Assembly (NCBI GenBank): GCA_965262875.1 | Contig: OZ253569.1 | Span: 3,720,001 to 3,784,000, forward strand | DNA from: JBALVT01 sp965262875 | GTDB taxonomy: Bacteria > Pseudomonadota > Gammaproteobacteria > Pseudomonadales > Halieaceae | Direction: 5' to 3' | Length of the DNA: 64,000 nt | In this document: positions 7,974-17,628 of the stretch, in pieces | Layout of the letters: each line of letters begins with the position of its first letter | Position numbering within the stretch: position 1 is the first letter of the stretch | Made by a program: the position numbers and the translations under genes | The notes under the pieces: generated by a model | What the model was told of the DNA's origin: nothing | Seen by the model: the letters and a program-made list of their open reading frames with translations, nothing else | The model's database searches: none

Positions 7974-10900
7974 CTATTTCTCGATTGTGCTCAGTTCGTC
8001 CGTAATTTCACTGAGTAACCTCGGTTTGCTGATGCCCCAGCCTTGCAGATAATCTACGCCAATCTCTTGCAGGCATTTGATGATTGCATCATTTTCAACC
8101 GATTCGGCAATGGTTTCCTGGTCCAGAAAGTGTGCGAGATCGTTGATTGAGCGAGCCATGGCGTAGTCGTTTCGGTTTTTGTCTATGCTGGTGATGAAGG
8201 TGCCGTCAATCTTCACATAGTCAACCGGAAGCTTTCGCAAATAATTGTGGCTGGCCATGCCTGTGCCGAAATCATCGATGGAGAATTTGCAGCCGATGTT
8301 TTTAAAGGTCCTCACGAAGTCTGCCGCTTTGATCAGATTTGAAATAGTACCGGTTTCGGTAATTTCAAAGCACAGGCGATTGGTACCCACACCAAATTCG
8401 GAAATCTGTTCCAGTAAATACTCCATAAAGGCATCGTCGGTGACGCTGTGACCAGAAAGGTTAATGGATATATTGGGTACCACCTTCTGGTTGTCAATCA
8501 AGTGGCTAATCCATTTAAAAGCCTCTTTCACAACCCAGCGATCCACCAGTGTCATGTACCCGTAGCGTTCGGCATTTTCGATGAATTTAACCGGTGAGCT
8601 GAGGGAACCGTCGTCGTCAGTTAGCGCTAACAGCAGTTCGAAGTGCTGCGACACAGTGGAGCCGCTTTCAACCTGGGTCTGCACAATATAGGCTGGGCGC
8701 GAAGCACAAAGCGGTCAGTCTCAATTGTGTGGCGGATCTCAGCCTCGGCTTGTGCCTGCAGATTTTGATAGGCTTGGGCCTGCTGGCCATCTTCTTCAAA
8801 CACTACCACGCAGTTGCGACCGTTTTCTTTTGCGATCTTCATCGCGTCGTGTGCGCCCTGTAGTATTTCCTCAACCTCGGGGTAGTAGTCAACAACGGGT
8901 GCTACTCCGATAGAAACCGTAAAGGTGACTTTCTCCCCCTCAATATCGACACTGCTTGCTTCAATATCGCTGCGAATTTTTTCGGCGTAGAGCCTGGCTT
9001 GGTCCAGGCTTCGATCGAGCAACAGCACTGCAAACTCATCGCCTTGCAAGCGAGCCGAAGACGATTTTTTGCCGTGCAACTGGGAGAGAAGGCGGGCGAA
9101 TTCTGTTAACACCTGGTCGCCATTGACTCTGTCGTAGACTTCGTTGACCAATGCAAATCTCTCCAGCCGCTATCGACCAGATTGGCTAGCACCTCAGGGG
9201 CGGCCGGCGGTGCTATTCTTGCGCCTAGTATTTCCTGCACTGCCTGTTGCGCCTGTCTAAGCTTCTCATTGCCCTCCTGGGTTCGAACTACGCGATCGAC
9301 ATTGCGCGTCATCGCCTGCTCTTGTTTGGCGACCAGTTTGTCCATGACGCCGCGGGCGGAATGGTCGCGGTCGACGAAAAACTGCGGTTCGAGAAGCGCC
9401 AATTTAGCCAATGGTATTTGCAAATTTCCCAAAACGGGTTTCAGCTCTGCGGTGACATCCATTTGAGATTTAATGCTGCCGAACATGGTGTCGACCAAAT
9501 CCAGCTGGTTGAGACTGTCCGAAGACAACCCCTGTGTATCTTCCAACCCGCGAATATCCGCTTGGTTATTGGCAAGGTATTCTCGAAGAGAGGGGCTTTC
9601 TTGCACGGCATTTCGCAGATTGGCATCTTGTTGCATCTGCCCCAGTACCTTGGCGATTGAGCTGGCGTCCGCGGGATTACCTGCGGGGGCAGGGGGCTGC
9701 GCGGCGCCAGGTCCGGCTTGTTGCTGTTGGGCACCTGTCGCCGATGTACCAGAACCTGCACCCGAACCTGAACCACCAACAGCACCTGCAACCGCTTCGC
9801 GCTTAAAGTTTAAAGCGTCGATTACGGATTGGTACAGACTGTCGGGGCTGAAACGGTCATTGAGCTTTTCGATCACACCGCCGGCGATTGCAGATGCCTG
9901 CTCCTCAACAAATTGTTTCTGCTTGGCATCAGGGTCCAATTTGGGTACTGGCTGGGTCGCCTGGGGTTCTATTGCCCGCACCTCACTTTTCAGATTATCT
10001 GTGTGCTTGGATTCCCTGGATTTTTTTAGGGGCCCGGGGCGATTTAGTAGCGATCCCTTTGCCGCAATTTCCTCTTCCAGTTCCGGGCATATACCTTGCT
10101 CAATAAGGAATTCATTTAGCGGGCCATAGTAACTTTCAAGCCTGCGAATAAACTGTTGGCCGAAAAAATCCAACAAGTCCGGCATGGCGCGCTCCGGAAT
10201 ACCTCGGCCTTCAATGGCGTGCTGAAATGCATCACATAATTGAGCTACGTGCATGGGCAGACGAACAGTATGCGGGTCGCGCTCTATGATATCCGCCAGT
10301 CGAATAATCAGGCATTCCAGTGCGGTGCCGTAAAGCTCCTCGCCCAGTTTTACCATTCGGGCAACTGCCAGGTCGCCTTCAAACTCTTTGATGTCCACTA
10401 AGTTCAGGTTGGCTGACTCTTCATCTGCGGCCGCTGAATCATTTCTGGTTTCTTTGTTTGGAGTAAGATTTTTGTAGTGCTCATTCACGCGCTGGCTGAC
10501 CGAGCCGATAATCTTTATGCCGTGTTTTTTCACGGCATTCATCGCTTCATAATGGACATTTTCACCAGACGTAACTTGCTTGGATTTGGCTGAGAGGTCC
10601 AACAGATGATTACAGAGATCGATAAGGTAATCTTTTAGAAGTTCCTCCAAACCCGAAACGCTCTGCTGCTGGAGAACCTGCAGGCAGTCATCGGGCCGAT
10701 AGCGCGATAGATCTGAACTATGCGCTTGGCTTGGGTCTTCATCATTAGAATCGGGCAGGAGGTTGAGGCAACGTTTTTCGAGACTACCGTTTTTGTCGAT
10801 AAGCTCCAGTTGTAATGTTGCACCCTCAACTTTGCTAACCGTGACTTCAAGATTGTCGATGAAACCAGCGCTGTCGCGTAGGGTTCCCATATTCAGCACG

Positions 10901-11079
10901 GCGGACTCGCCGACTGAGATTTTAAAATTCGCTGAGCGGCCGACGTCATCCAGTGCACGAGTGGATGATAGGCGCAAACTACCTTTATTTATGGCTCGTA
11001 ACTCGCCGGATAGCCGCGCCGAACTAGCGAGTTCTAGTGTCGCTGGTAGTGTCTGGGCGGACGCTTTTTTGTCAGGCAT
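7974..11079 (-). pseudogene. DUF1631-GGDEF-EAL cyclic-di-GMP protein, broken
   Basis: Three frames together resemble one large c-di-GMP signalling protein. 9106-11079 holds an N-terminal PilZ-like start and the DUF1631 region, ending at LVDSGWRDL. 8627-9151 holds only the second half of a GGDEF domain (NEVYDRVNGDQVL, LQGDEFAVLL in place of GGDEF, SIGVAPV). 7974-8684 holds the EAL domain (HFELLLAL for the EAL motif, SIDDFGTGM, VKIDGTFI, QGWGISKP). At about 9150-9165 DUF1631 joins directly to the middle of GGDEF, so the linker and first GGDEF half are deleted. A further 2-nt gain near 8690 separates GGDEF from EAL. The protein cannot be made whole; a separately translated EAL fragment is conceivable but unsupported. 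Confidence 0.85.
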
Positions 11080-11232
11080 ATTGTATCTTCGGCAGAGGTA
11101 ATCCCGGTTGTCTTTTTAATAGGAATTCAACCCTATTTTTGGCGTTGCCACATTTGTTCATATTACACTGTCCTTAGTGTTCACGACAAGGCCGCTTGAC
11201 CCAATGGGGGCAGGCATTGCAGGATTGATCGC

Positions 11233-13452
11233 CTACTTTTTTCGCTTACGTTTGAGCGCCTTTTTGAACCTTTGTTTATAGTCATAATAGTGGAATGGCA
11301 CGGTCCACAGTCCGCTAAACGATCTGCCCATACGAGATTCGTAACATATCACAAAGGCTTGCCTGTCAGGCCAGTTCAACTTGTAGCAAATACGCATTAA
11401 GTCCTGGAGGCGATGTCGCGACTTTAATCCCGACCCGGCTCCAAGCCAGGCTCGACCGATATCGATAAGGTAGGGTTCGATAGTCCCATCCTCTAACTGC
11501 CGCAACAGTAGATTGCCAGCGGAAAGATCGCGGTGGACAATCTGTCTATTGTGCATCTCGCAGGTAAATTCTGCCAGGCATTTAAACCAGGCCTGTTTGT
11601 CGATGCCGCGGTATTCCTCGGCACCATCCCGGAATGCTCCGTACACATCTCGAGCGGAGAAGGCCCCTGGGATAAACTCGCAAAGATACCAGGAATCGCG
11701 AATTCCCGCTTTGCTGCTCTGTTCGTAATACGCTACTGGTAGCGGCGTATTTACACCGCGTCTGAGCATCTCACAGGCGTTGTTCCAGTGCCGTTTCCCC
11801 TTGCTGGGTCGAAAACGGTAGGTCAGTCGTTTGAGACCTACAACCCTGTTGAGTTTGACCGACACCTGGTCGCAAAGACCCCGAGGATCTTTTACATTCC
11901 AGATACGATTGCGGGCGTCCCGTAGAACCGCAGTTTCCTCCAGTGTTGGAATTACGCTGGGGCGCAAGCTGGGAAAAGTGTTCAGGTCCGAAACCTGGTG
12001 ATCAGAGCGCAACATTCCAGCGCCTAGCCACTCCCCCTCAGAATCGACAACAGATCGGTGATGTGGAGAGCTCAAATGGATGGTATTGCCGTGTGCGAAG
12101 CTTTTAGCTTGATCCAGTGTTGGGAGTGCTGAGGGGTCCGAAAACTCGATATACAGTGGCTGCTCGCTGATTACCGCGGGTCGATTGGTGATCTGCCCGC
12201 ATGCATCGAGGTAGGTGGCCCGATCCAGATCCTGGCTCGAAAACAGCGTGCTCACAGGCCAACTCATACCGTCCCGGCACCAGCACAAGTAGATTGGTTT
12301 ATTGGTTTCGGACTCCAGCCTCAATACGCTAAGACCGGAGGGCTGGTGGAGTAGAGCGTGGCAGTGGGTACTGGAGAGTCGATTTACCGCGTACCCCAGG
12401 GCGTGAAACCCATCGGTGATTTCGAAATCCTCCAAAACGCCCCTAACGCCTTGGTAATAACTGACCTGGTCGATGACGGGGTATTGATCGACCTGGTCGC
12501 CGATTAGACCGTCTCTTGCGCAAATTAGCGGTCCCCAATAGATTCTACGTAAGGCGCCGCTGCTGGCCGCGAGTGCAAGATAACGAACCAGATAATCAAC
12601 CCGTTTTTGCTCGGGCCAGGCCGAGCGTCGCGAGAGGCGCTTTGCGGTCCAACATTTATAAGTGCACACAGTTTCCAGGCTGCCATTGCTGGCGCCAATA
12701 TAACTTAGGATTCGAGCTTTCTTGAGCAGGTTCAGCTTGAGTAGTGGAGTGGCCAAACGACCAAATACCCTGTGGTCGTAGGCCTCCGGTTCGACGACAC
12801 GCTCTACGAATAGATTGTCGCTGTGAATTTCGGGGGCGCGACCCAGCCGCTTCATAAACCGGAGAAAGCTGGCGTTATACAAAGGTTCAAAGTCCGAAAC
12901 GTTTGGCCCCACTAGTGTGATGTCCTCTGCGTGAGTCAGCTCAAGCGCAGTATCCCAAGCCGTTTGATAGGACAGGAAGGAAAACCCGGACCAGCGTCCG
13001 CGGTTGGGTGTGCTGCCGATTTCAAATTGTGAGACTTTACCCTTGTAGCGGTGAAATACATCGCTTAAGAATTCCCTCCAGCGAATTTGTGCATTGCTAT
13101 TTCGGTAGAGGGCCTTCGCATCATCTAGCGGTGGGAAAACATCCAGCATTACCTCGACGCCGCTGGCCAGTAATCGCTCGAGCAGGCGTTGCCCGGGGCC
13201 CTCCAGGCTGTCGTAGCTGAAGTCCATTCGTACCTGTTTGATGTTGAGTTCCGCCAGTCGCTCCAGAATATAGTCGTCGACCGCGGGATCCGAAGAGGTC
13301 GCAACATTGATACCGATATAGTCGCTGGGTATTTGTGTTGCCGATAATGGCTGATCGGAAAGCTGTAGCCACCGTAGAATATTGGTGGCAGCACTGGCGA
13401 AATCCGCGGCCGCCAAGGGGAAAGCGCGCAGTGGTTGAAGATTGCGATTCAA
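11233..13452 (-). CDS. Fusion of a glycoside-hydrolase-like TIM-barrel region and an LPS-kinase-like domain
   Basis: This 739-residue protein has no obvious signal peptide. Residues from about 40 to 330 look like a (beta/alpha)8 glycosidase-type region (YIGINVATSSDP, QVRMDFSYDS, VEVMLDVFPPLDD, SQFEIGSTPNRGRW). About 340-450 is beta-rich. From about 500 to the end is a protein-kinase-like fold of the WaaP/InaA (Kdo/lipopolysaccharide kinase) type, with a possible ATP-site Lys in VSVKLNRV, the catalytic loop HRDLSAGNLLL near residue 640 and a DFG-like LIDIGRAW near 662. The C-terminus is strongly basic (KKALKRKRKK). The start is TTG 13452 with AGGACA upstream. The kinase signatures are good; the glycosidase assignment is by fold-like pattern only. 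It could act in modifying the LPS core or another glycan at the cytoplasmic side of the membrane. Confidence 0.7.
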   Translation of the reverse strand: MNRNLQPLRAFPLAAADFASAATNILRWLQLSDQPLSATQIPSDYIGINVATSSDPAVDDYILERLAELNIKQVRMDFSYDSLEGPGQRLLERLLASGVEVMLDVFPPLDDAKALYRNSNAQIRWREFLSDVFHRYKGKVSQFEIGSTPNRGRWSGFSFLSYQTAWDTALELTHAEDITLVGPNVSDFEPLYNASFLRFMKRLGRAPEIHSDNLFVERVVEPEAYDHRVFGRLATPLLKLNLLKKARILSYIGASNGSLETVCTYKCWTAKRLSRRSAWPEQKRVDYLVRYLALAASSGALRRIYWGPLICARDGLIGDQVDQYPVIDQVSYYQGVRGVLEDFEITDGFHALGYAVNRLSSTHCHALLHQPSGLSVLRLESETNKPIYLCWCRDGMSWPVSTLFSSQDLDRATYLDACGQITNRPAVISEQPLYIEFSDPSALPTLDQAKSFAHGNTIHLSSPHHRSVVDSEGEWLGAGMLRSDHQVSDLNTFPSLRPSVIPTLEETAVLRDARNRIWNVKDPRGLCDQVSVKLNRVVGLKRLTYRFRPSKGKRHWNNACEMLRRGVNTPLPVAYYEQSSKAGIRDSWYLCEFIPGAFSARDVYGAFRDGAEEYRGIDKQAWFKCLAEFTCEMHNRQIVHRDLSAGNLLLRQLEDGTIEPYLIDIGRAWLGAGSGLKSRHRLQDLMRICYKLNWPDRQAFVICYESRMGRSFSGLWTVPFHYYDYKQRFKKALKRKRKK

Positions 13453-13490
13453 ATAGCTGTCCTAAATAATGTATTAGCTGCGGTCACTGA

Positions 13491-14267
13491 TTACTTAGCC
13501 ACATTGGCAGCGTCTAGAAAGGCGGGTTTCTCACCACCTCCATGGACCGCAAAATTGGTTCCACTGACATAGGAGGCAAGTGGTGAAGCCAGGAAAAGAC
13601 AAGCGTTGCCGATGTCGGCGGGCACCGCCATTCTCCCCAGAGGTATAGTAGCTCCCACGGCGGCAATACCGTCAGCGTCGCCATAGTGCAGCCCAGACTG
13701 CCCAGTTTCCGTAAGACCGACCACGACCGCATTAACTCTGACCTTCGGGGCCCATTCGACTGCTAAGGAAGTGCCGAGATTGACAAGTCCGGCCTTGGCC
13801 GCTCCGTAGGCTGCCGTGCCCGGGGAGGGGCGAATGGTACTTACGCTGGCTATATTCACGATACTTCCCCCGGACTCCTGACCCTGCATAATCCGATTTG
13901 CCGCCTGGCTGAAATTCAGTGGGGCGATCAGGTTAAGTCGTATAATCGACTCTGAAAAACGCGGCGATACTGTAGCGGCATCGGCATAGGGTGCTCCCCC
14001 GGCGTTGTTGATCAGTACATCAAGTCGGCCAAAATGGTCTTGAGCGAATTGCACACAAGCTTCAATTTGTTCGAAATCTCGCACATCACAGAGGGTAAAC
14101 AAGGCTTCATTTTCTCCGCTGCGTGGCAAAATGTCGGGTTCAGTTCGTCCACAAACCAGAACTCTGGCCCCCGCTGTAAGGAAGCACTTGGTAATCCCCG
14201 CACCAATTCCTTTGCCACCGCCGGTGACAATCACTGACTTGCCAGTGAAATCCAGGGGATCGCTCAT
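13491..14267 (-). CDS. SDR-family NAD(P)-dependent oxidoreductase
   Basis: This 258-residue classical short-chain dehydrogenase has the TGGGKGIG nucleotide-binding motif at about residues 15-22, CDVRD, the NNAGG motif, the catalytic Ser in NIASVSTIR and the YGAAK Tyr/Lys pair, and ends in the usual FLASPLASYVSGTNFAVHGG segment. It resembles members annotated as 3-oxoacyl-ACP reductases or steroid/alcohol dehydrogenases, but the substrate cannot be read from the sequence. It is transcribed divergently from the F420 operon across about 220 bp and upstream of the fusion kinase gene (39 bp gap), with which it may be co-transcribed. Confidence 0.87.
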   Translation of the reverse strand: MSDPLDFTGKSVIVTGGGKGIGAGITKCFLTAGARVLVCGRTEPDILPRSGENEALFTLCDVRDFEQIEACVQFAQDHFGRLDVLINNAGGAPYADAATVSPRFSESIIRLNLIAPLNFSQAANRIMQGQESGGSIVNIASVSTIRPSPGTAAYGAAKAGLVNLGTSLAVEWAPKVRVNAVVVGLTETGQSGLHYGDADGIAAVGATIPLGRMAVPADIGNACLFLASPLASYVSGTNFAVHGGGEKPAFLDAANVAK

Positions 14268-14490
14268 TTACATTAACTCCTTGCATCCAATAAGTTGTGC
14301 GTTGAGAGACAACGCTCTGGCTTGTGATTGGACTTTGATTTACATAAGATGCCTCAGCGGTGCACATCCTAACGTAAATCGGGGTAGCTGGAAATTACCT
14401 CATTGATTATTCAGTCCTCTGGGTGGCCAGGATCTTCAGTGGTTGCCCATGCTGTACCTCACACCGAAAAACTCATTGGGAACATTGTTT

Positions 14491-15174
14491 ATGACGACAG
14501 AAAGTTTACCCGTACTTGCCATACTCGGGGGTACAGGAGATCTAGGAACCGGTCTCGCTCGTCGCTGGTCACAGGCTGGTTATCAGGTCATTATCGGGTC
14601 GAGAACAGCTGAAAAAGCCGAAGCGGCTGCCGCAGACTTGCGCGAGGTCATGGCCGAGCGGGGAGTCACTGAGATTAGCGTGCAGGCGATGGAAAATCTG
14701 GCTGCTGCCACCGCAGCGGATATCGTCACCCTGACCGTTCCATTCAGCCACCAGGCCAGCACCTTAGAGCTGGTGAAGCCTGTCCTGCAGGGCAAAATTC
14801 TGATCGATGTAACGGTGCCATTGATACCCCCGAAAGTGGCCCGCGTGCAAATGCCACCCGAGGGTAGTGCAGGGCAAATAGCGCAGGAAATTCTCGGTGA
14901 AGACGTCAGCGTAGTTTCAGCCTTTCAGAACGTTGCGGCCCACCATCTTCAGGATGGCGAGGGACTAAATTGTGATGTGCTGGTGTGTGGCAACAAGAAG
15001 GTTGCTCGAGAGGCGGTGATTACACTGGTCGAGGCAGCGGGCATGCGTGGATTTCATGCCGGCATGATCAACAATGCGGCGGCCGCGGAGGCTCTCACTT
15101 CTGTGTTGATCGTGATCAATAAGCAATACAACTGCCACGCAGGTATCACCATCAGTGGTCTGGATGATGGCTAA
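14491..15174 (+). CDS. npdG: F420H2:NADP+ oxidoreductase (NpdG/Fno)
   Basis: The enzyme transfers hydride between NADPH and coenzyme F420, so it loads the cofactor with electrons. The N-terminal Rossmann motif (LAILGGTGDLGTGLA) is followed by an NADP-specificity segment (IIGSRTAEKA), then VTLTVPF, DVTVPLIPP and the SAFQNVAAHHL and NNAAAAEALTSVL motifs of the F420-binding half. ATG 14491 is chosen over the upstream in-frame ATG at 14443 because the family starts just before the Rossmann strand and GGGAAC precedes it. It is the first gene of the F420 operon; its stop overlaps the cofE start (TAATG). Confidence 0.92.
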   Translation: MTTESLPVLAILGGTGDLGTGLARRWSQAGYQVIIGSRTAEKAEAAAADLREVMAERGVTEISVQAMENLAAATAADIVTLTVPFSHQASTLELVKPVLQGKILIDVTVPLIPPKVARVQMPPEGSAGQIAQEILGEDVSVVSAFQNVAAHHLQDGEGLNCDVLVCGNKKVAREAVITLVEAAGMRGFHAGMINNAAAAEALTSVLIVINKQYNCHAGITISGLDDG

Positions 15175-15941
15175 TGCCAGGAAAGCTAGAGCTTATACCC
15201 CTTGAGGGATTTCCCCGGGTAGAACCCGGGGATGATCTCGCACAATTTCTGGTCGCTTCGCTTGAGCACAATAAGTTGATGTTGTGTCCGGGGGATGTGC
15301 TGGTTATCGCACAAAAAATTATTTCTAAATCTGAAGACCGCTACGTAAAACTTTCAGAGGTTGCTCCGTCATCGAGGGCCATTGAAATTGCAGCGCAGGC
15401 GGATAAAGATCCTCGCCAGGTTGAGCTTATACTGCGCGAGTCTCGTGAAGTTCTGCGGGTTCGCCCCGGTGTGATTATTGTAGAGCATCGCAATGGCTAT
15501 GTTCATGCGAACGCCGGTATAGACAAGTCGAACATCCCCAATAGCAAAGACGAACCACAGGTATTATTGTTGCCCCTTGATTCAGATGCTTCAGCACAGT
15601 CGATTCGCCAGAGCCTGGCAAAGTTGGGCCTCGAACCCCCGCAAATTATTATCAATGACAGTGCCGGGCGTGCCTGGCGCAATGGTACGGTTGGGATCGC
15701 CATCGGCACCGCAGGTTTTTTACCGCTTTTTAATCAAATTGGCGAGTTCGATATGTTCGGCAATGAACTCGAGGTTACAGAGGCGGCCGTTGCCGACGAA
15801 CTCGCTGCTGCGGCCTCCCTGGTAATGGGCCAGGCTGCCGGGCAGTGTCCTGTGGTATTGGTTCGCGGCGCACAGTTGCAGCCAGCTGAAGCCGGCTCCA
15901 AAAGCCTGATTCGCGACAAGTCTATAGATATGTTTCGCTGA
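15174..15941 (+). CDS. cofE: Coenzyme F420-0:L-glutamate ligase
   Basis: CofE adds L-glutamate residues to F420-0 with GTP, building the poly-gamma-glutamate tail. Motifs are PGDVLVIAQKIISKSE, RESREVLRVRPGVIIVEHRNG, ANAGIDKSN and INDSAGRAWRNGTVGIAIG. At 255 residues it is the free-standing archaeal-type length: the C-terminal nitroreductase-like domain of mycobacterial FbiB, which reduces dehydro-F420-0, is absent. Start ATG 15174 overlaps the npdG stop and the stop overlaps the cofD start (TGATG), indicating translational coupling. Confidence 0.93.
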   Translation: MPGKLELIPLEGFPRVEPGDDLAQFLVASLEHNKLMLCPGDVLVIAQKIISKSEDRYVKLSEVAPSSRAIEIAAQADKDPRQVELILRESREVLRVRPGVIIVEHRNGYVHANAGIDKSNIPNSKDEPQVLLLPLDSDASAQSIRQSLAKLGLEPPQIIINDSAGRAWRNGTVGIAIGTAGFLPLFNQIGEFDMFGNELEVTEAAVADELAAAASLVMGQAAGQCPVVLVRGAQLQPAEAGSKSLIRDKSIDMFR

Positions 15942-16897
15942 TGACCCACAGCAAGGTTCTGGCCCTGACCGGGGGAGTTGGTGGCGCAAAGTTGGCATTG
16001 GGCCTGACGGATATTCTGGCCAAAGACCAGCTTGAAATTGTCGTCAATACCGCAGATGACTTTAGCCACCTGGGCCTCAATATCTGTCCCGATATCGATA
16101 CCCTGTTGTACACGCTTTCCCTCAGGAATAATCAGGAATTGGGATGGGGGCTCGCGGGAGAATCCTGGGCTGCGATGGATGCGCTGGAGCAACTTGGCGG
16201 CGAGACCTGGTTTCGCCTGGGCGACCGAGATTTAGCGACCCATTTGTGGCGCACTCAGGCTTTGGCAGCTGGAATGAGTCTGGCTGAAGTAACCGGCGAA
16301 CTTGCCAGACGCATGGGGATAGATCACAACATCCACCCCATGACAGATGATCCAGTGAGCACTTTGGTCCATAGCGATGAGGGTGACCTCCCATTTCAGC
16401 ACTATTTTGTGCGCAGACAGTGCCAACCTGTGGTCAGTGGTTTTAGCTTTCAGGGGCTTGAGAATGCCTCGGTGAATCCTGCGCTGAGCAAACTCATCGC
16501 CGGGCAAACCCTAAGCGGCATTATTATTTGCCCTTCAAACCCCTTCGTGAGTGTCGACCCCATATTGAAACTTCCAGGCCTCTTCGAATCGCTGATGGAG
16601 TCTGATATTCCTGTCGTGGCGGTATCCCCAATAGTGGCGGGGATGGCGATAAAAGGTCCCGCAGCCAAAATGATGGGGGAACTGAACATGCCGGTGACGG
16701 CTTTGGCGGTTGTCCAGCACTATGCGGAGCAATATTCGGGGCTACTGAACCATTTCGTAATCGATCAAAGTGACGGTACACTAGCATCGCAGATCAACGA
16801 ACTGGGTATTGCTGCGGCCACCACTGCGACTATTATGAAGACACGAGATGACAAAAAGACACTGGCTGAATTTGTGTTGCGGCTGATGGAGTCTTAA
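15941..16897 (+). CDS. cofD: 2-phospho-L-lactate transferase family (CofD/FbiA)
   Basis: CofD transfers the activated phospho-acid unit onto Fo, giving F420-0 or its dehydro or 3-phosphoglycerate variant. The 318-residue sequence has the family start LALTGGVGGAKLALGL, the NTADDF motif, LGDRDLATHLW, MTDDPVSTLV, CPSNPFVSVDPIL and VAVSPIVAG. It overlaps cofE by 1 bp and is followed by cofC after 5 bp. The full length and all signature motifs indicate a functional gene. Confidence 0.94.
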   Translation: MTHSKVLALTGGVGGAKLALGLTDILAKDQLEIVVNTADDFSHLGLNICPDIDTLLYTLSLRNNQELGWGLAGESWAAMDALEQLGGETWFRLGDRDLATHLWRTQALAAGMSLAEVTGELARRMGIDHNIHPMTDDPVSTLVHSDEGDLPFQHYFVRRQCQPVVSGFSFQGLENASVNPALSKLIAGQTLSGIIICPSNPFVSVDPILKLPGLFESLMESDIPVVAVSPIVAGMAIKGPAAKMMGELNMPVTALAVVQHYAEQYSGLLNHFVIDQSDGTLASQINELGIAAATTATIMKTRDDKKTLAEFVLRLMES

Positions 16898-16902
16898 CGG
16901 CC

Positions 16903-17628
16903 ATGGTTCAGGCATTGCTTCCTTTGAAAGACCTGGTTAGTGCAAAATCCCGGCTCGCCGGAGTTCTGCGCCCCAGTGAGCGGCGCGCGCTCGCTCAGGC
17001 TATGGTTGAGGATGTACTGGCGACCTTGACGAGCCATCCGCAAATCACTTTGGTGACGCTTGTCTCCGATGACCCCGGTGCCGATTTGTTGGCGTGCAAG
17101 TACGGTATTGATTTTCTGGATGAGCGCACGCTCAACTGCCGTGGACTCAATCCTATCCTTGAAAAAGCCTGTGATAGCCTGACTACAACATCGGATTCTT
17201 TGACCTTGGTATTGCACGGTGATATCCCACTGCTCTCCCGTTCCGATATTGACGCCGCGCTATCTCTACGGCAGGAAACTGACGGTCTGGTGATTGGTTG
17301 CGACCGGCTTTCCCGTGGCACTAATTTACTGTTGTTTGATTCTGGCAGTCGCCCGGAGTTTAAGTTTGGTCCCGACAGTTGCGCCAAGCACGTTGAAAGT
17401 GCAGGTGAAAGGGGTATTACGGCTAGTGTATTGAGCACCGAAGCCATCGGGCTGGATATCGATGAGCCCGCAGACCTCGCGCAGCTAATGACGCAGCTGA
17501 ACCCCGCAAAGAGCACTTATACTGCACAACTACTTCTAGGCACAGCTTTAGGAAAGCGAGTCGAAGTACAGATCGCAGACGCCGACAATAACCCACAAAT
17601 TTCGATGATTGGTGAGACACGAGTATGA
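16903..17628 (+). CDS. cofC: Phospho-acid guanylyltransferase for F420 synthesis (CofC/FbiD)
   Basis: CofC activates 2-phospholactate, phosphoenolpyruvate or, in one studied proteobacterium, 3-phosphoglycerate with GTP for CofD. The 241-residue protein shows the nucleotidyltransferase start LLPLKDLVSAKSRLAGVL, VTLVSDDPGA, VLHGDIPLLS and FGPDSCAKHV. The sequence does not by itself tell which acid is used. ATG 16903 follows cofD by 5 bp; the stop overlaps the fbiC start (ATGA). The roughly 40 residues after the DIDEPADL motif appear longer than in short archaeal CofC. Confidence 0.9.
   Translation: MVQALLPLKDLVSAKSRLAGVLRPSERRALAQAMVEDVLATLTSHPQITLVTLVSDDPGADLLACKYGIDFLDERTLNCRGLNPILEKACDSLTTTSDSLTLVLHGDIPLLSRSDIDAALSLRQETDGLVIGCDRLSRGTNLLLFDSGSRPEFKFGPDSCAKHVESAGERGITASVLSTEAIGLDIDEPADLAQLMTQLNPAKSTYTAQLLLGTALGKRVEVQIADADNNPQISMIGETRV

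Noticed and set aside
14268..14490. Operator in the SDR/npdG divergent region
   Set aside because: No clear palindrome or promoter pair could be singled out by eye.
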